Shown: piece after piece, positions 28,828-37,249 of the stretch
Layout of the letters: the number at the start of each line of letters is the position of its first letter
Position numbering within the stretch: the stretch's first letter is position 1
DNA from: JARRQJ01 sp037381915
GTDB taxonomy: Bacteria; Pseudomonadota; Gammaproteobacteria; DRLM01
Assembly (NCBI GenBank): GCA_037381915.1
Contig: JARRQJ010000028.1
Location: 29,296 to 93,295, forward strand
DNA length: 64,000 nt
Direction of reading: 5' to 3'
Position numbers and translations under genes: made by a program
The notes under the pieces: generated by a model
What the model saw: the letters and a program-made list of their open reading frames with translations, nothing else
Told to the model about the DNA's origin: nothing
Database searches by the model: none

Positions 28828-30257
28828 GGGCTTTCGGCCGGATCATCTATTGACGATGAACGGCTCTTATCTCCGGGAAAACCGGCCATATTCAGGCCAC
28901 CTTGAAGAGGCACATGACTCACCACATAGCGATACTTGCCGGACGCCTCGGGCGCAATCGTATCCACCAATTTGATCTCCACTCGCACATTGTCGCCCAG
29001 TCGGGCCTGTACCCCTTGGATGATTGCCACATTGCTTTCAGCTTTCCAGTGCATATTCCGTACAACCAATATTTCGACATTATTTACAGTATGTTGAATT
29101 AATTTAAATTCCTCTATGCCCTCGACCGCCCTCAAGACATAGATCACGGCGAGCGCATGCATGATCGTACCGTCGGAACGGACGATGAAGTCGGTCGCAC
29201 GCCCCATGACTTCTCCTATGACATGCAATCCCCGTCCTTCCTTACAGTTCTCGTCAGAACGACGAACGATATCCCCGGTCCGATAGCGAATAAACGGTTG
29301 CGCCTGCGAACACAAGCCGGACATTACGGCCTCCCCGGTTTCTCCTGGCGCAACCGGGAGACCTTGCCGATCCAGCACCTCGAGAACGATGCTTTCACTC
29401 ATCAGTAACATCTGCCCGTGCGGAGTCTCGTGTGCGGTAAACCCGATATCCCGGCTGCCAAATTCATTGGCCACCGGCACTCCAAACACTTCCTGAATCA
29501 TGGCCCGCTGATGCGGGTATACCGGCTCCCCGGTGGTTGACACCACCTTAAGATCGGGAAGATTCAATTTGAAAGCACGCTCACGAATATGGGCGGCCAG
29601 CAGGGCTATGCTACTGGCATAGCCATAAATACATTTTGGCGCATAAGCTTGAATGGCTTCTACATACTGATCCATGCTCGCCGGCGACATTTCAAACGCG
29701 TTTAATACAAGCTGATTTAATAAGCGATCACGTATCGTCTTGATGCGATCGGTCTTGCTCAACTCCACCGGAGCACCCCATAGATAGACTTCGCGCTCCC
29801 CGACGTCGACCCCCCACCAACGGCGCGCTCGGATACGGCCTGCCGCATCCGAGGCCTGACGCCCTCGTCCATAATAAAAAATCAAAGGTTGGCCACTGGA
29901 TCCGCCCGTATTGTATTTATACGCGCCTCCCGGAACATCGGCCCATGCTATATCGCCTATATTCTCCATGGCGTCCCGCTTGGACATAGCAGGCAAGCGC
30001 CGGAAATCAACCATGGTCAACGGCACGTCAGCACTCATTACATCCAGGCCTGAATCCAAGATTCTATGCGCATGCCAGGGACTGTGGTTCACAGCCACCT
30101 TAAGTAAGGCCTTTAGCTTTTGCATCTGTAATTGTTCTATTTCCGCCCTTGAGTACCATTGGCTTTTATCAAGGTCATTTAAATAGGAAAAAGTCGGACG
30201 ATGCATCAGATATTCATGCAGCGGATAGAGGATTCTTTTTGAAATGGATGGGAACAT
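28824..30257 (-). CDS. PaaK/CapK-like AMP-forming ligase
   Basis: 477 residues. An adenylate-forming fold with the phosphate loop TGGSSGQP at residues 117-124, a KVVSTTGEPVYPHQR region, ANEFGSRDIGFTAHE and the ATP-binding RYRTGDIV. It most resembles phenylacetate-CoA ligase and CapK-type proteins. In exopolysaccharide loci these probably activate a carboxylic acid so that it can be attached to a sugar amine or to a carrier; the acid is unknown. The adjacent toroid and formyltransferase genes overlap or almost touch, so the three are probably one functional unit that decorates an amino sugar. ATG start at 30257. Confidence 0.85.
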   Translation of the reverse strand: MFPSISKRILYPLHEYLMHRPTFSYLNDLDKSQWYSRAEIEQLQMQKLKALLKVAVNHSPWHAHRILDSGLDVMSADVPLTMVDFRRLPAMSKRDAMENIGDIAWADVPGGAYKYNTGGSSGQPLIFYYGRGRQASDAAGRIRARRWWGVDVGEREVYLWGAPVELSKTDRIKTIRDRLLNQLVLNAFEMSPASMDQYVEAIQAYAPKCIYGYASSIALLAAHIRERAFKLNLPDLKVVSTTGEPVYPHQRAMIQEVFGVPVANEFGSRDIGFTAHETPHGQMLLMSESIVLEVLDRQGLPVAPGETGEAVMSGLCSQAQPFIRYRTGDIVRRSDENCKEGRGLHVIGEVMGRATDFIVRSDGTIMHALAVIYVLRAVEGIEEFKLIQHTVNNVEILVVRNMHWKAESNVAIIQGVQARLGDNVRVEIKLVDTIAPEASGKYRYVVSHVPLQGGLNMAGFPGDKSRSSSIDDPAESP

Positions 30258-30343
30258 GGGTTAGTGAGCGTCAGGTCAGGTATATCGATATCAATTCCAC
30301 ATTATACATGCTGTACTCTAAGTATTTGAATTAAAAGCACACA

Positions 30344-31564
30344 CTAACTTCCCCTCCGACAGTAGATATGCTCAAACTCACTCACCAATACCCCTACGCG
30401 CTTGGCCCAGTCATTGTCCCGCGCATAGGCTATGATCGCTCCATGATCCCATTTTCTTCGTAAGGCTTCATCCAAAGCCTTTCGCAAAGCATCGGCGTCA
30501 CCGAAACGCACTATAGTGCCGAGTTCTTGGTTGCACACGACTTCCTTGTTTCCCCCCACATCTGTGGTAACCACGGGCAATCCGCAAGCCATAGCCTCGA
30601 GCAATACATTGGCCCAGCCTTCATTGCGGGTAGCAAGCGCAAACACGTCAGCGGCCGATAGTGGCACGCGCAAACGCTCCGCGGGCATAGCCCCTAAAAA
30701 GTGCACAACGTCCTGCAGGCCTAACCGCGCCACCAAGGCCTCAAGCTGCGGCCGCCAATCCCCTTCCGCACAGGGACCTCCGACAATAAGGTACCTCAAG
30801 CCAGGGAATTGCCGCAGCAAGGCTGGTAAACACTCTATAACGCGATGGAAGCCCTTCCGCTCGACCAAGCCGCCCACGGTTATCAATATCGGCGCATCCA
30901 ACGGCAAGCCTAAGGCGGCACGAGCCTCGATCTTAGGCACGGGATTGAACTTACCACTGTCCACCCCATTCCCTACCACCAGGATTTTATCGCTGTTCAC
31001 TCCCAATTTAACAACATGCCGTTTTAGTGCCTCAGCTACTGCAAATACTCGTTCCGCTCGTGCCAGGGCCCGCACAATACGGTCTCGACGTGCCGGATCC
31101 TTAGCCAACGGGACCTCAGTACCGCGCAAGGTTATAGTCACCGGTAGAGATGACCACTTACCCAATAACGTCGCAGCATAACCATCGGGATAAGCAAAGT
31201 GCGCATCGATGATATCGAAGCCTCTTTGCCGCTTTAGACGCGACAATAAGCGACAACAGGCCAGTGCCATGAATAAACCATCCCATGATTTACAAAACCC
31301 GGGAATAGAAAAAAATCGGGGATGATATACGTCAATGCCCTGTTGCATCTCGTAACGCGGAGCAGGGGGGCGAAAATGTGGACGGAACAGGCGCATTAAT
31401 CCTTGCAAGGGGAACCAGGGCACCGGCGCGACGACTATCAGCGGCAATATCTGAGCTACGCGAAACATTCGTTCACGAATAAACACGCCGGCTTGTGGTT
31501 GACCGGGATGAGGAAATAGGGTCGTAAATACCAGCAAGCGCGGGTGTGTGTTTTTATTGTTCAA
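30344..31564 (-). CDS. Family 4 glycosyltransferase
   Basis: 406 residues with a TTG start; AAGG lies eight bases before it and no in-frame ATG is close. Motifs are LLVFTTLFPHPGQPQAGVFI, IIDAHFAYPDGYAATLLGK, ILITVGGLVERKGFHRVIE, VVHFLGAMPAERLRVPLSAADVFALATRNEGW and LLEAMACGLPVVTTDVGG (E-x7-E donor site). This N-terminal pattern is common among GT4 enzymes of XrtA loci. It transfers a hexose or N-acetylhexosamine during repeat-unit assembly. A 65-base gap separates it from the upstream GT-A gene. Confidence 0.92.
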   Translation of the reverse strand: MNNKNTHPRLLVFTTLFPHPGQPQAGVFIRERMFRVAQILPLIVVAPVPWFPLQGLMRLFRPHFRPPAPRYEMQQGIDVYHPRFFSIPGFCKSWDGLFMALACCRLLSRLKRQRGFDIIDAHFAYPDGYAATLLGKWSSLPVTITLRGTEVPLAKDPARRDRIVRALARAERVFAVAEALKRHVVKLGVNSDKILVVGNGVDSGKFNPVPKIEARAALGLPLDAPILITVGGLVERKGFHRVIECLPALLRQFPGLRYLIVGGPCAEGDWRPQLEALVARLGLQDVVHFLGAMPAERLRVPLSAADVFALATRNEGWANVLLEAMACGLPVVTTDVGGNKEVVCNQELGTIVRFGDADALRKALDEALRRKWDHGAIIAYARDNDWAKRVGVLVSEFEHIYCRRGS

Positions 31565-31629
31565 GACAACACCTTCTCATAACCGGCCGCTTAAGGCTAC
31601 CAGCGTTGCCGAAAATCGAGCGAAGTAAT

Positions 31630-32541
31630 TCACCCACGGCCTTTTAACTCACCGATAATGCGTTTGGCCATCCGCGCATAGATCCCACCGTTGAAGCGGC
31701 AACTACCTATGAAATGTATGAAGGCCGTTACGGCCTGCACGCGGTTACAAGCACAGTATTTAGGATGCGGCAAGACAACCGCACTTGGGCTGTTGGCCAC
31801 TATCACGTTGGAAGTGAACTGCTCGCTTCCCCAAGTATTCCATTTGGATCCAAGGGCAGCATACATTTGCCGAGAGAGCGCCTCTACCCCCTCTCTAGAA
31901 AATGACCGGGCGGCAAAACCGGCGAAGCCGGAGCAACCTCGCACATAACGCAGTGACTCATATCCATACAATCTATCCAGATTGGCCTCGGCCAGGACCT
32001 GGATATGGCTATTATCTTGCTCGGAGATAATCTTCTTCGCCTGATCCGCCCGCTCGGCCATGGTCTCGAATTCCTGACAGTCCCAGGTACCTAGCGCGAA
32101 AGCGGTATCATTGCGTATGTGCTTAACTACCTCATCAATAGCCGAGATGGCCAAGGTATCACTGTCCAGTTGTATTACATAATGATCCTGAACCAACTCC
32201 GCGATACCCAGCAAGCGTTCCCAAGTCCCCCCCTTAGGGCAGGCTGGACTGCGGAAATCTGTCAATTCATAGAACACCAGGCCGGGAATATACGCGTGTA
32301 GCAGCGCTCGGTCTTCGGCAGTGACACTGCCATCGTTTAATAGATGCACTCCTTTGATTGGCACGAAACGGGCAAAAGAGTGCAAGGCCACCAGAAACAT
32401 TAAAAGGTCCTTGTGGGGCAATTGACTAAAGACAATAGCCGACGAAGAGGAATCAATGGCAATTGGTGGAAGATCAAGTATTCCCCGGCATTCGTGCCGA
32501 AAATGCGCCCTACGCAGGCGATCTTTGATGCGATACAACAC
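31630..32541 (-). CDS. GT-A-fold glycosyltransferase-like protein
   Basis: 303 residues from GTG (AAGGA six bases upstream). The core contains KGGTWERLLGIAELVQDHYVIQLDSDTLA with a DSD metal-binding motif near residues 122-126, and later SEQFTSNVIV and NCxV-like segments. No family name is certain; the layout resembles small GT-A enzymes that receive a nucleotide sugar and act on a glycan acceptor. No membrane helix is predicted. It lies between two GT4 genes in the same direction. Confidence 0.68.
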   Translation of the reverse strand: MLYRIKDRLRRAHFRHECRGILDLPPIAIDSSSSAIVFSQLPHKDLLMFLVALHSFARFVPIKGVHLLNDGSVTAEDRALLHAYIPGLVFYELTDFRSPACPKGGTWERLLGIAELVQDHYVIQLDSDTLAISAIDEVVKHIRNDTAFALGTWDCQEFETMAERADQAKKIISEQDNSHIQVLAEANLDRLYGYESLRYVRGCSGFAGFAARSFSREGVEALSRQMYAALGSKWNTWGSEQFTSNVIVANSPSAVVLPHPKYCACNRVQAVTAFIHFIGSCRFNGGIYARMAKRIIGELKGRG

Positions 32542-32659
32542 AGCCGTTCCTTAAATGTATGTAGTTAAGTGTGGTAGACGCGATCTGTAATTACAGCCAT
32601 TCCTACAAAGCCGGTATCTATCAAATCAGGTCGCAACTTCTATACCTAAACACTACTGC

Positions 32660-33886
32660 CTATCGTTCAATCAAAGGCAAATAGACCTGCTGATATCGGA
32701 CAATGCTGACCGGCCAATTGCGTTCCTGCTCGACGAAATGGCGTGCTGCGCTGCGCAGTGCCGGCCAGAGTTGGTGCGATTCCAGCAGCTGCAATACGGT
32801 GTCGGCAAGATGCACCGCATCGCCGGCGCGGAATAGACAGCCGGTCTCGCCGTCGCGGATCAGTTCGCGATGTCCGCCCACATCGGAGGCCACGACCAAC
32901 CGCCCCTGCGCCATGGCCTCTAAAGGTTTGAGCGGGGTGACGAGATCGGTGATACGCATGGACAAGCGAGGATACACCAACACATCCACTAGATCGTAAT
33001 AGCGCTGTACTTCGGCGTGCGGCACGCGGCCGGTAAAGATAATCTTGTCGTCCAGCCCCAAGTCTTGAGCCTGTTGCTTAAGCCGCTGTTCCTCGTAACC
33101 GCCCCCCACCAGCAATAGCCGGATATCCTCGCGCTCGGCCAGCAACTTCGGCAGGGCATCCAATAATAACCCCAGACCCTCATAGGCGTAAAAAGACCCG
33201 ATAAATCCCAACACCAGCCTCCCGGTCAGACCTAAGTGTTGTTGCAAATCCGGATCTGGCACACCGCCACAATGAAAATGCTCGATATCCACCGCATTGG
33301 GGATCACTGTGACCTTTTCGACGGGGATGCCGCGCGCCATGATATCGCCGCGCAGGCCCTCGCAGATACAGGTCACTGCATCGGCTCGACGCAAGACATA
33401 AGTCTCGAGGGCGCGAGTGGCGCGATAACGCGCATCGCCCTCGCGGCAGGTGCCATGATCTACCGCCGCATCTTCCCAAAATGCCCGGACCTCGTACACC
33501 AATGGCAGCTTAAATTTTCTGGCGACACGCAGTGCTGCCACGCCGTTAAGGGCCGGCGAGTGGGCATGGACAATATCGGGCTGAACATCGAGCACCACCT
33601 GCGACAGTCGCCCGGTCAGACTATTAACTACAGCCAGCTGATCAAACGCCGGCAGTCGCGCCAGGATGCCCCTGGGCAATGGCGCGCGGTAAAAGTGCAA
33701 ACCCTCCACGTCTTCCTCCAAGGGGGTTTCCTTCCTCTGAACAGCCAATTGCGCGGCATGCTTGGGGCTGGTGACATGTGCGGTCTCCCAACCGAGCTTG
33801 CGCTGTTCACGTAATATCGCGCGCGAACGAAACGTATAGCCGCTGTGTAAAGGAATTGAATGATCGAACACATGTAGAATTTTCAT
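32660..33886 (-). CDS. Exosortase A-associated glycosyltransferase, Daro_2409-type
   Basis: 408 residues from the ATG at 33886, where the family's characteristic start MKILHVFDHSIPLHSGYTF begins. The open frame continues upstream to 34210, but that part has no family resemblance and overlaps the sulfotransferase gene. GT4 donor motifs are LGFIGSFYAYEGLGLLL, IIFTGRVPHAEVQRYYDLVDVLVYPR and PLEAMAQGRLVVASDVGG. The full pattern matches the PEP-CTERM/exosortase A-associated GT family I recall as TIGR04063. It probably adds one sugar of the exopolysaccharide unit. Ten bases separate it from the upstream sulfotransferase gene. Confidence 0.93.
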   Translation of the reverse strand: MKILHVFDHSIPLHSGYTFRSRAILREQRKLGWETAHVTSPKHAAQLAVQRKETPLEEDVEGLHFYRAPLPRGILARLPAFDQLAVVNSLTGRLSQVVLDVQPDIVHAHSPALNGVAALRVARKFKLPLVYEVRAFWEDAAVDHGTCREGDARYRATRALETYVLRRADAVTCICEGLRGDIMARGIPVEKVTVIPNAVDIEHFHCGGVPDPDLQQHLGLTGRLVLGFIGSFYAYEGLGLLLDALPKLLAEREDIRLLLVGGGYEEQRLKQQAQDLGLDDKIIFTGRVPHAEVQRYYDLVDVLVYPRLSMRITDLVTPLKPLEAMAQGRLVVASDVGGHRELIRDGETGCLFRAGDAVHLADTVLQLLESHQLWPALRSAARHFVEQERNWPVSIVRYQQVYLPLIER

Positions 33887-33896
33887 TCTTGAAGCC

Positions 33897-34634
33897 CTAA
33901 AGATAGCCAAGCTGCTGGGATAGGGACACGGCCTCTGGATGGGCCATGAATTCCTCCAAGCGTGCCTGGTGTTCCGGCTTCTCCCACTTTCTGAGCGAGT
34001 TTTCGTGAATCTGTTTAGCACCAGCAAACCAAGCCAGATTGGCGGCGACATTGGTATGCTTGTGATGCTCGAGCATGGCAGTCTCAAATTCTTCGCCGAT
34101 AAATTCACAAAGGCGCCGCAACACCGGTTCAGGGGTAGCCACCAGATCTTCGTATTTAAGGGTATGCACATGCTCATTAGCAGCAACCTGCAAACCGTAA
34201 CTGACATCATTTACCCATGTTTCGATCTTGACCCAGTACTTAGTAGGATTGAGCGGATGCCTGGAAGTAACAACGTCACGGCCATCTCGAAATAGGTTGA
34301 CGATCTTTACGTGGCCCGCAAAAAAATCAATGATCTTTTCGGTGTGGCGCAAATTCCCCGGTGTTTTTTCACAAAAACGCAGTTTTCCAACCGGTATGTG
34401 ACGCAGGTGAAACTTATCCTCCAGCAGGAGCCATTTCAGCAGCCACAGAGGGCGGATTCGAGGGTACAGCGTCGCCGTTTCATTTTCGATACTATAAATG
34501 TGGGAGTGGCTGCCAAGTACCGACAACAGGAGCGTGGTCCCAGAGCGGGGGCAACCACCGAGGATAATTGGGCTCTTCTCGAAGCGAAGATCAACATACC
34601 TACGGACCAAACCACGGCTAAAAGCAACGAACAT
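33897..34634 (-). CDS. Sulfotransferase family protein
   Basis: 245 residues with complete PAPS signatures: 5' loop GGCPRSGTTLLLSVLGS (about residues 26-42), 3' motif IVNLFRDGRDVVTS (about residues 110-123), and LKYEDLVATPE. This is the cleanest of the four sulfotransferase homologues in the window and the only one embedded in the XrtA array itself. It presumably sulfates the same polymer built by the flanking glycosyltransferases; the acceptor is inferred. ATG at 34634; 87 bases separate it from the amidotransferase gene. Confidence 0.9.
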   Translation of the reverse strand: MFVAFSRGLVRRYVDLRFEKSPIILGGCPRSGTTLLLSVLGSHSHIYSIENETATLYPRIRPLWLLKWLLLEDKFHLRHIPVGKLRFCEKTPGNLRHTEKIIDFFAGHVKIVNLFRDGRDVVTSRHPLNPTKYWVKIETWVNDVSYGLQVAANEHVHTLKYEDLVATPEPVLRRLCEFIGEEFETAMLEHHKHTNVAANLAWFAGAKQIHENSLRKWEKPEHQARLEEFMAHPEAVSLSQQLGYL

Positions 34635-34721
34635 GATCTTATTATCCTCTTCAGGTATCTTGGTTCTACCCAGGCAGTCGCCTGAGAAGGCTAGTCACTG
34701 ATAATTGTTCTTTACCACGGA

Positions 34722-36611
34722 TCACCCATCCACTCGTCGCAAAAACGCTTCGAACATCAGCATCGTCCATATGGCCGCGCTATGATCGCGCCTGCCGGAT
34801 TGATGTTGACTCACCATTTCGTTGAGAAACACTTGGTTGAAGATGCCGGTGTCTTGCAAGGTCGAACCCAGCACCGCCTCGCGCACCCGCCCGCGCAATG
34901 GGCCCCTGAACCAGGAGGCCAGCGGGACGGAAAACCCCATTTTGGGGCGATAGAGCACCTCGTTCGGCAGGTACGGTTCCAGGGATTTCTTGAAAATGTA
35001 CTTCCCCTCTCTCCCACGCAGCTTCAGGGCGGGCGGCAGGCCCGACCACCACTCCATGAGTTTGTGATCCAGCAGCGGTTCGCGGACCTCCAGGGCATGG
35101 GCCATGCTGGCACGGTCGACCTTGGTCAGGATATCGCCCACCAGATAGGTCTTCATGTCCAGATACTGCACCCGCGACAGGGGGTGACCGGGTGCGCGGC
35201 GTACGTGTTGGCGCATCACCTCGATGGCGTGATAGCCCTGCAGCTCGCGCCGGAACTGCTGGCTGAACAGGCGACCGCGCATGGCGTCGTTCATTACCGA
35301 GACGCCGTGGAAATAGCCTTCGACACCGTCCCGCGCCAGGGCCTCGAAGGTGGTCTTGGCGCGGAATATCTTGGGCGCCCAGTCGGCCTTCGGATAAAGC
35401 CGCCCCAACGCCCCGAACAAGGGGCGCCGCATTCCCAGGGGCAGCATACCGCGCAGCCGGTCTTCGTAGACGTGCCAGCGATAACGGCGATAGCCGGCGA
35501 GATTTTCGTCGCCGCCGTCGCCGGACAGGGCCACGGTGACGTGCCTGCGCGCCAACTGGCACACGCGGTAGGTGGGCAATGCGGAGCTGTCCGCGTATGG
35601 CTCATCGTAGACTCCGGCCAGGGTATCGATTAGGTCATAATCGTCGGACTCCACTTGATCCACGTAATGGTGGGTGCGATAGCGATCGGCCACCCGCGCG
35701 GCGAATTGCGCCTCGTTGAAGGCGGGATCACTGAAGGAAATGGAGCAGGTATTCACGGGGTCATCGCTCACCCCCGCCATCATCGCCACCACCGCGCTGG
35801 AATCGACGCCGCCCGACAGAAAGGCACCGAGCGGCACCTCCGCCACCATGCGGATCTTGATCGCTTCGCGCAGGCGCGGGATCAACTCCTCCGCCGCCTC
35901 CCGTTCGCTGAGCCTCGGCAGGGGTTGAAAGGGGATGTCCCAATAACGGCGCAGCTTGGCCGACTTGCCGTCGCGCTTCAGCAGCAGGGTATACCCCGGC
36001 GGTAACTTCCGCGCGTTCCGGAAAATAGTCTTGGGCTCCGGCACGTAGCCGTAGGCGAAGTAGTCCTCCACCGCCCGGGGATCGACCTCGCGCTTGAGGC
36101 CGGGGTGGATCATGAGCGCCTTGAGTTCGGAACCGAAAATGAACTGATCGCCGGGCAGCTGCGCGTAGTAGAGCGGCTTGACACCGAGGCGGTCCCGGGC
36201 GAGAAACAGGCATTGGCGATTTCGATCCCATATGGCAAAGGCGAACATGCCGCGGAAGTGCTCGACGCAATCCTCTCCCCACTGCTCCCACGCGTGGACA
36301 ATGACCTCCGTATCGCTGCGGGTGCGGAAATGATGGCCCAGGGACTGCAGCTCCGGCATCAAGTCGGCAAAGTTGTAGATTTCACCGTTGAACACCACCA
36401 CCACCGACCCGTCCTCATTGAACAGGGGTTGCTGGCCGGTGGACAGGTCGATGATGGATAGCCGGCGATGCCCGAGCCCGATACCCGGTTCGGTGTGCAG
36501 ACCACCTTCGTCGGGACCGCGATGGTGCTGGGATTCGTTCATGCGGTTCAGCAAATCCGCATCGACCGTCCGTTGCCCATTAGCGTCGAAAATACCCACT
36601 ATGCCGCACAT
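34722..36611 (-). CDS. Exosortase A system-associated amidotransferase 1
   Basis: 629 residues. It starts MCGIVGIFD, so Cys2 is available as the glutaminase nucleophile, followed by HHRGPDEGG, VVVFNGEIYNF and SDTEV, all complete. The synthetase domain has FLSGGVDSSAVV and ALSGDGGDENLAGYRRY. Length and sequence fit the XrtA-associated asparagine-synthase-like family I recall as TIGR03108. It probably amidates a uronic or similar acid residue of the exopolysaccharide with glutamine-derived ammonia. It is placed between stp2 and the sulfotransferase. Confidence 0.95.
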   Translation of the reverse strand: MCGIVGIFDANGQRTVDADLLNRMNESQHHRGPDEGGLHTEPGIGLGHRRLSIIDLSTGQQPLFNEDGSVVVVFNGEIYNFADLMPELQSLGHHFRTRSDTEVIVHAWEQWGEDCVEHFRGMFAFAIWDRNRQCLFLARDRLGVKPLYYAQLPGDQFIFGSELKALMIHPGLKREVDPRAVEDYFAYGYVPEPKTIFRNARKLPPGYTLLLKRDGKSAKLRRYWDIPFQPLPRLSEREAAEELIPRLREAIKIRMVAEVPLGAFLSGGVDSSAVVAMMAGVSDDPVNTCSISFSDPAFNEAQFAARVADRYRTHHYVDQVESDDYDLIDTLAGVYDEPYADSSALPTYRVCQLARRHVTVALSGDGGDENLAGYRRYRWHVYEDRLRGMLPLGMRRPLFGALGRLYPKADWAPKIFRAKTTFEALARDGVEGYFHGVSVMNDAMRGRLFSQQFRRELQGYHAIEVMRQHVRRAPGHPLSRVQYLDMKTYLVGDILTKVDRASMAHALEVREPLLDHKLMEWWSGLPPALKLRGREGKYIFKKSLEPYLPNEVLYRPKMGFSVPLASWFRGPLRGRVREAVLGSTLQDTGIFNQVFLNEMVSQHQSGRRDHSAAIWTMLMFEAFLRRVDG

Positions 36612-36785
36612 ATTAAAAATACTAACCTTCAGCTGTTAACTGTGGAAAACATCGACAATTAATCATCGAACTTGATCTTTAAGCTGACCCCTGGCCAAGT
36701 TACCATTGGCATAGCTGGAGCTTATTGGTTTTTGGGCATTAAAGGCACTTTATAACCATGATCCACGCACCGACTGTCTTATCTT

Positions 36786-36985
36786 TTCCTTCCCCCTCAG
36801 GGGGAAGGTTAGGATGGGGGTGGGGTACAATTTTCGCCACAGAGAGCAGTACCCAACTTTCCTCAACACCATCCCCATTTTATATCTCCGCCGGGGCGCA
36901 AGATGTCTTGCTCCCGTTCGGCGGGAAGAAAAAAGGTCCACCGGACCTTTTTCTTAACCCGCCTCGCTCCCTTGAAGGGGAGGGA
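36786..36985. repeat. Composite GC-rich repeat, divergent MITE relative (copy 1)
   Basis: Begins with the same hairpin as the MITE-like element (CCTTCCCCCTCAGGGGGAAGG) and ends with a CTTGAAGGGGAGGG arm, but the centre is different. The centre holds TTCGGCGGG followed by a 10-bp-arm hairpin (36930-36952) and then AACCCGCC. A related centre and end recur at 42974-43066. It looks like a nested or recombined member of the same repeat family. Confidence 0.65.
36930..36952. terminator. Perfect hairpin with A and T tracts (bidirectional terminator-like)
   Basis: Arms AAAAAGGTCC and GGACCTTTTT (10 bp) enclose the loop ACC. A-run and T-run on the two sides make it terminator-like on either strand. 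A close copy is at 43011-43031. Termination activity is inferred from structure only. Confidence 0.5.
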
Positions 36986-37094
36986 ACAATAAACAATGTC
37001 TCTCGGGAATAACATTCCTTCCGCTCTCGTTAATGCCGCGAAGGTTAAATCTTGACGAACCCGCGCTAACTGGAGGATTACCCCATCTAATTAC

Positions 37095-37249
37095 TAAGGA
37101 ACCTCTGATTTATTCACCCTCCCCTTCAAGGGGAGGGTTGGGGAGGGGATGGGGTTTTGAACGACTACAATACAGTCAATCAGTTGATAACCCCACCCCC
37201 ATCCTGTCCTTCCCCCTGAGGGGGAAGGGACGAATTAATCAGGGCTTAC
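37095..37249 (-). repeat. MITE-like element, copy B
   Basis: Inverted relative to copy A. Read on the minus strand it starts GTAAGCCCTGATTAATTCG and ends CTCTGATT-type terminal sequence followed by CCTTA. The stop codon of the minus-strand sugar transferase gene at 37246 lies inside its left end (bases 37246-37248), as in copy A. The two internal hairpins are conserved. Confidence 0.8.

Larger units (their letters stand above)
36612..37094. other. Intergenic repeat-rich region
   Basis: About 480 bases between the amidotransferase start and the MITE-like copy B. It contains a partial MITE relative (hairpin plus G-rich tract, 36786-36825) and the GGTCC hairpin described separately. I see no gene. 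The bases just upstream of 36611 may hold a promoter for the amidotransferase, but no consensus -35/-10 was found. Confidence 0.5.

Noticed and set aside
33887..34210. Upstream extension of the Daro_2409-type glycosyltransferase
   Set aside because: The family starts at MKILHV; the extension overlaps the sulfotransferase gene and has no resemblance.
34782..35633. Long open frame opposite the amidotransferase gene
   Set aside because: It is an antisense shadow caused by GC-rich codon third positions; no motif or start context.
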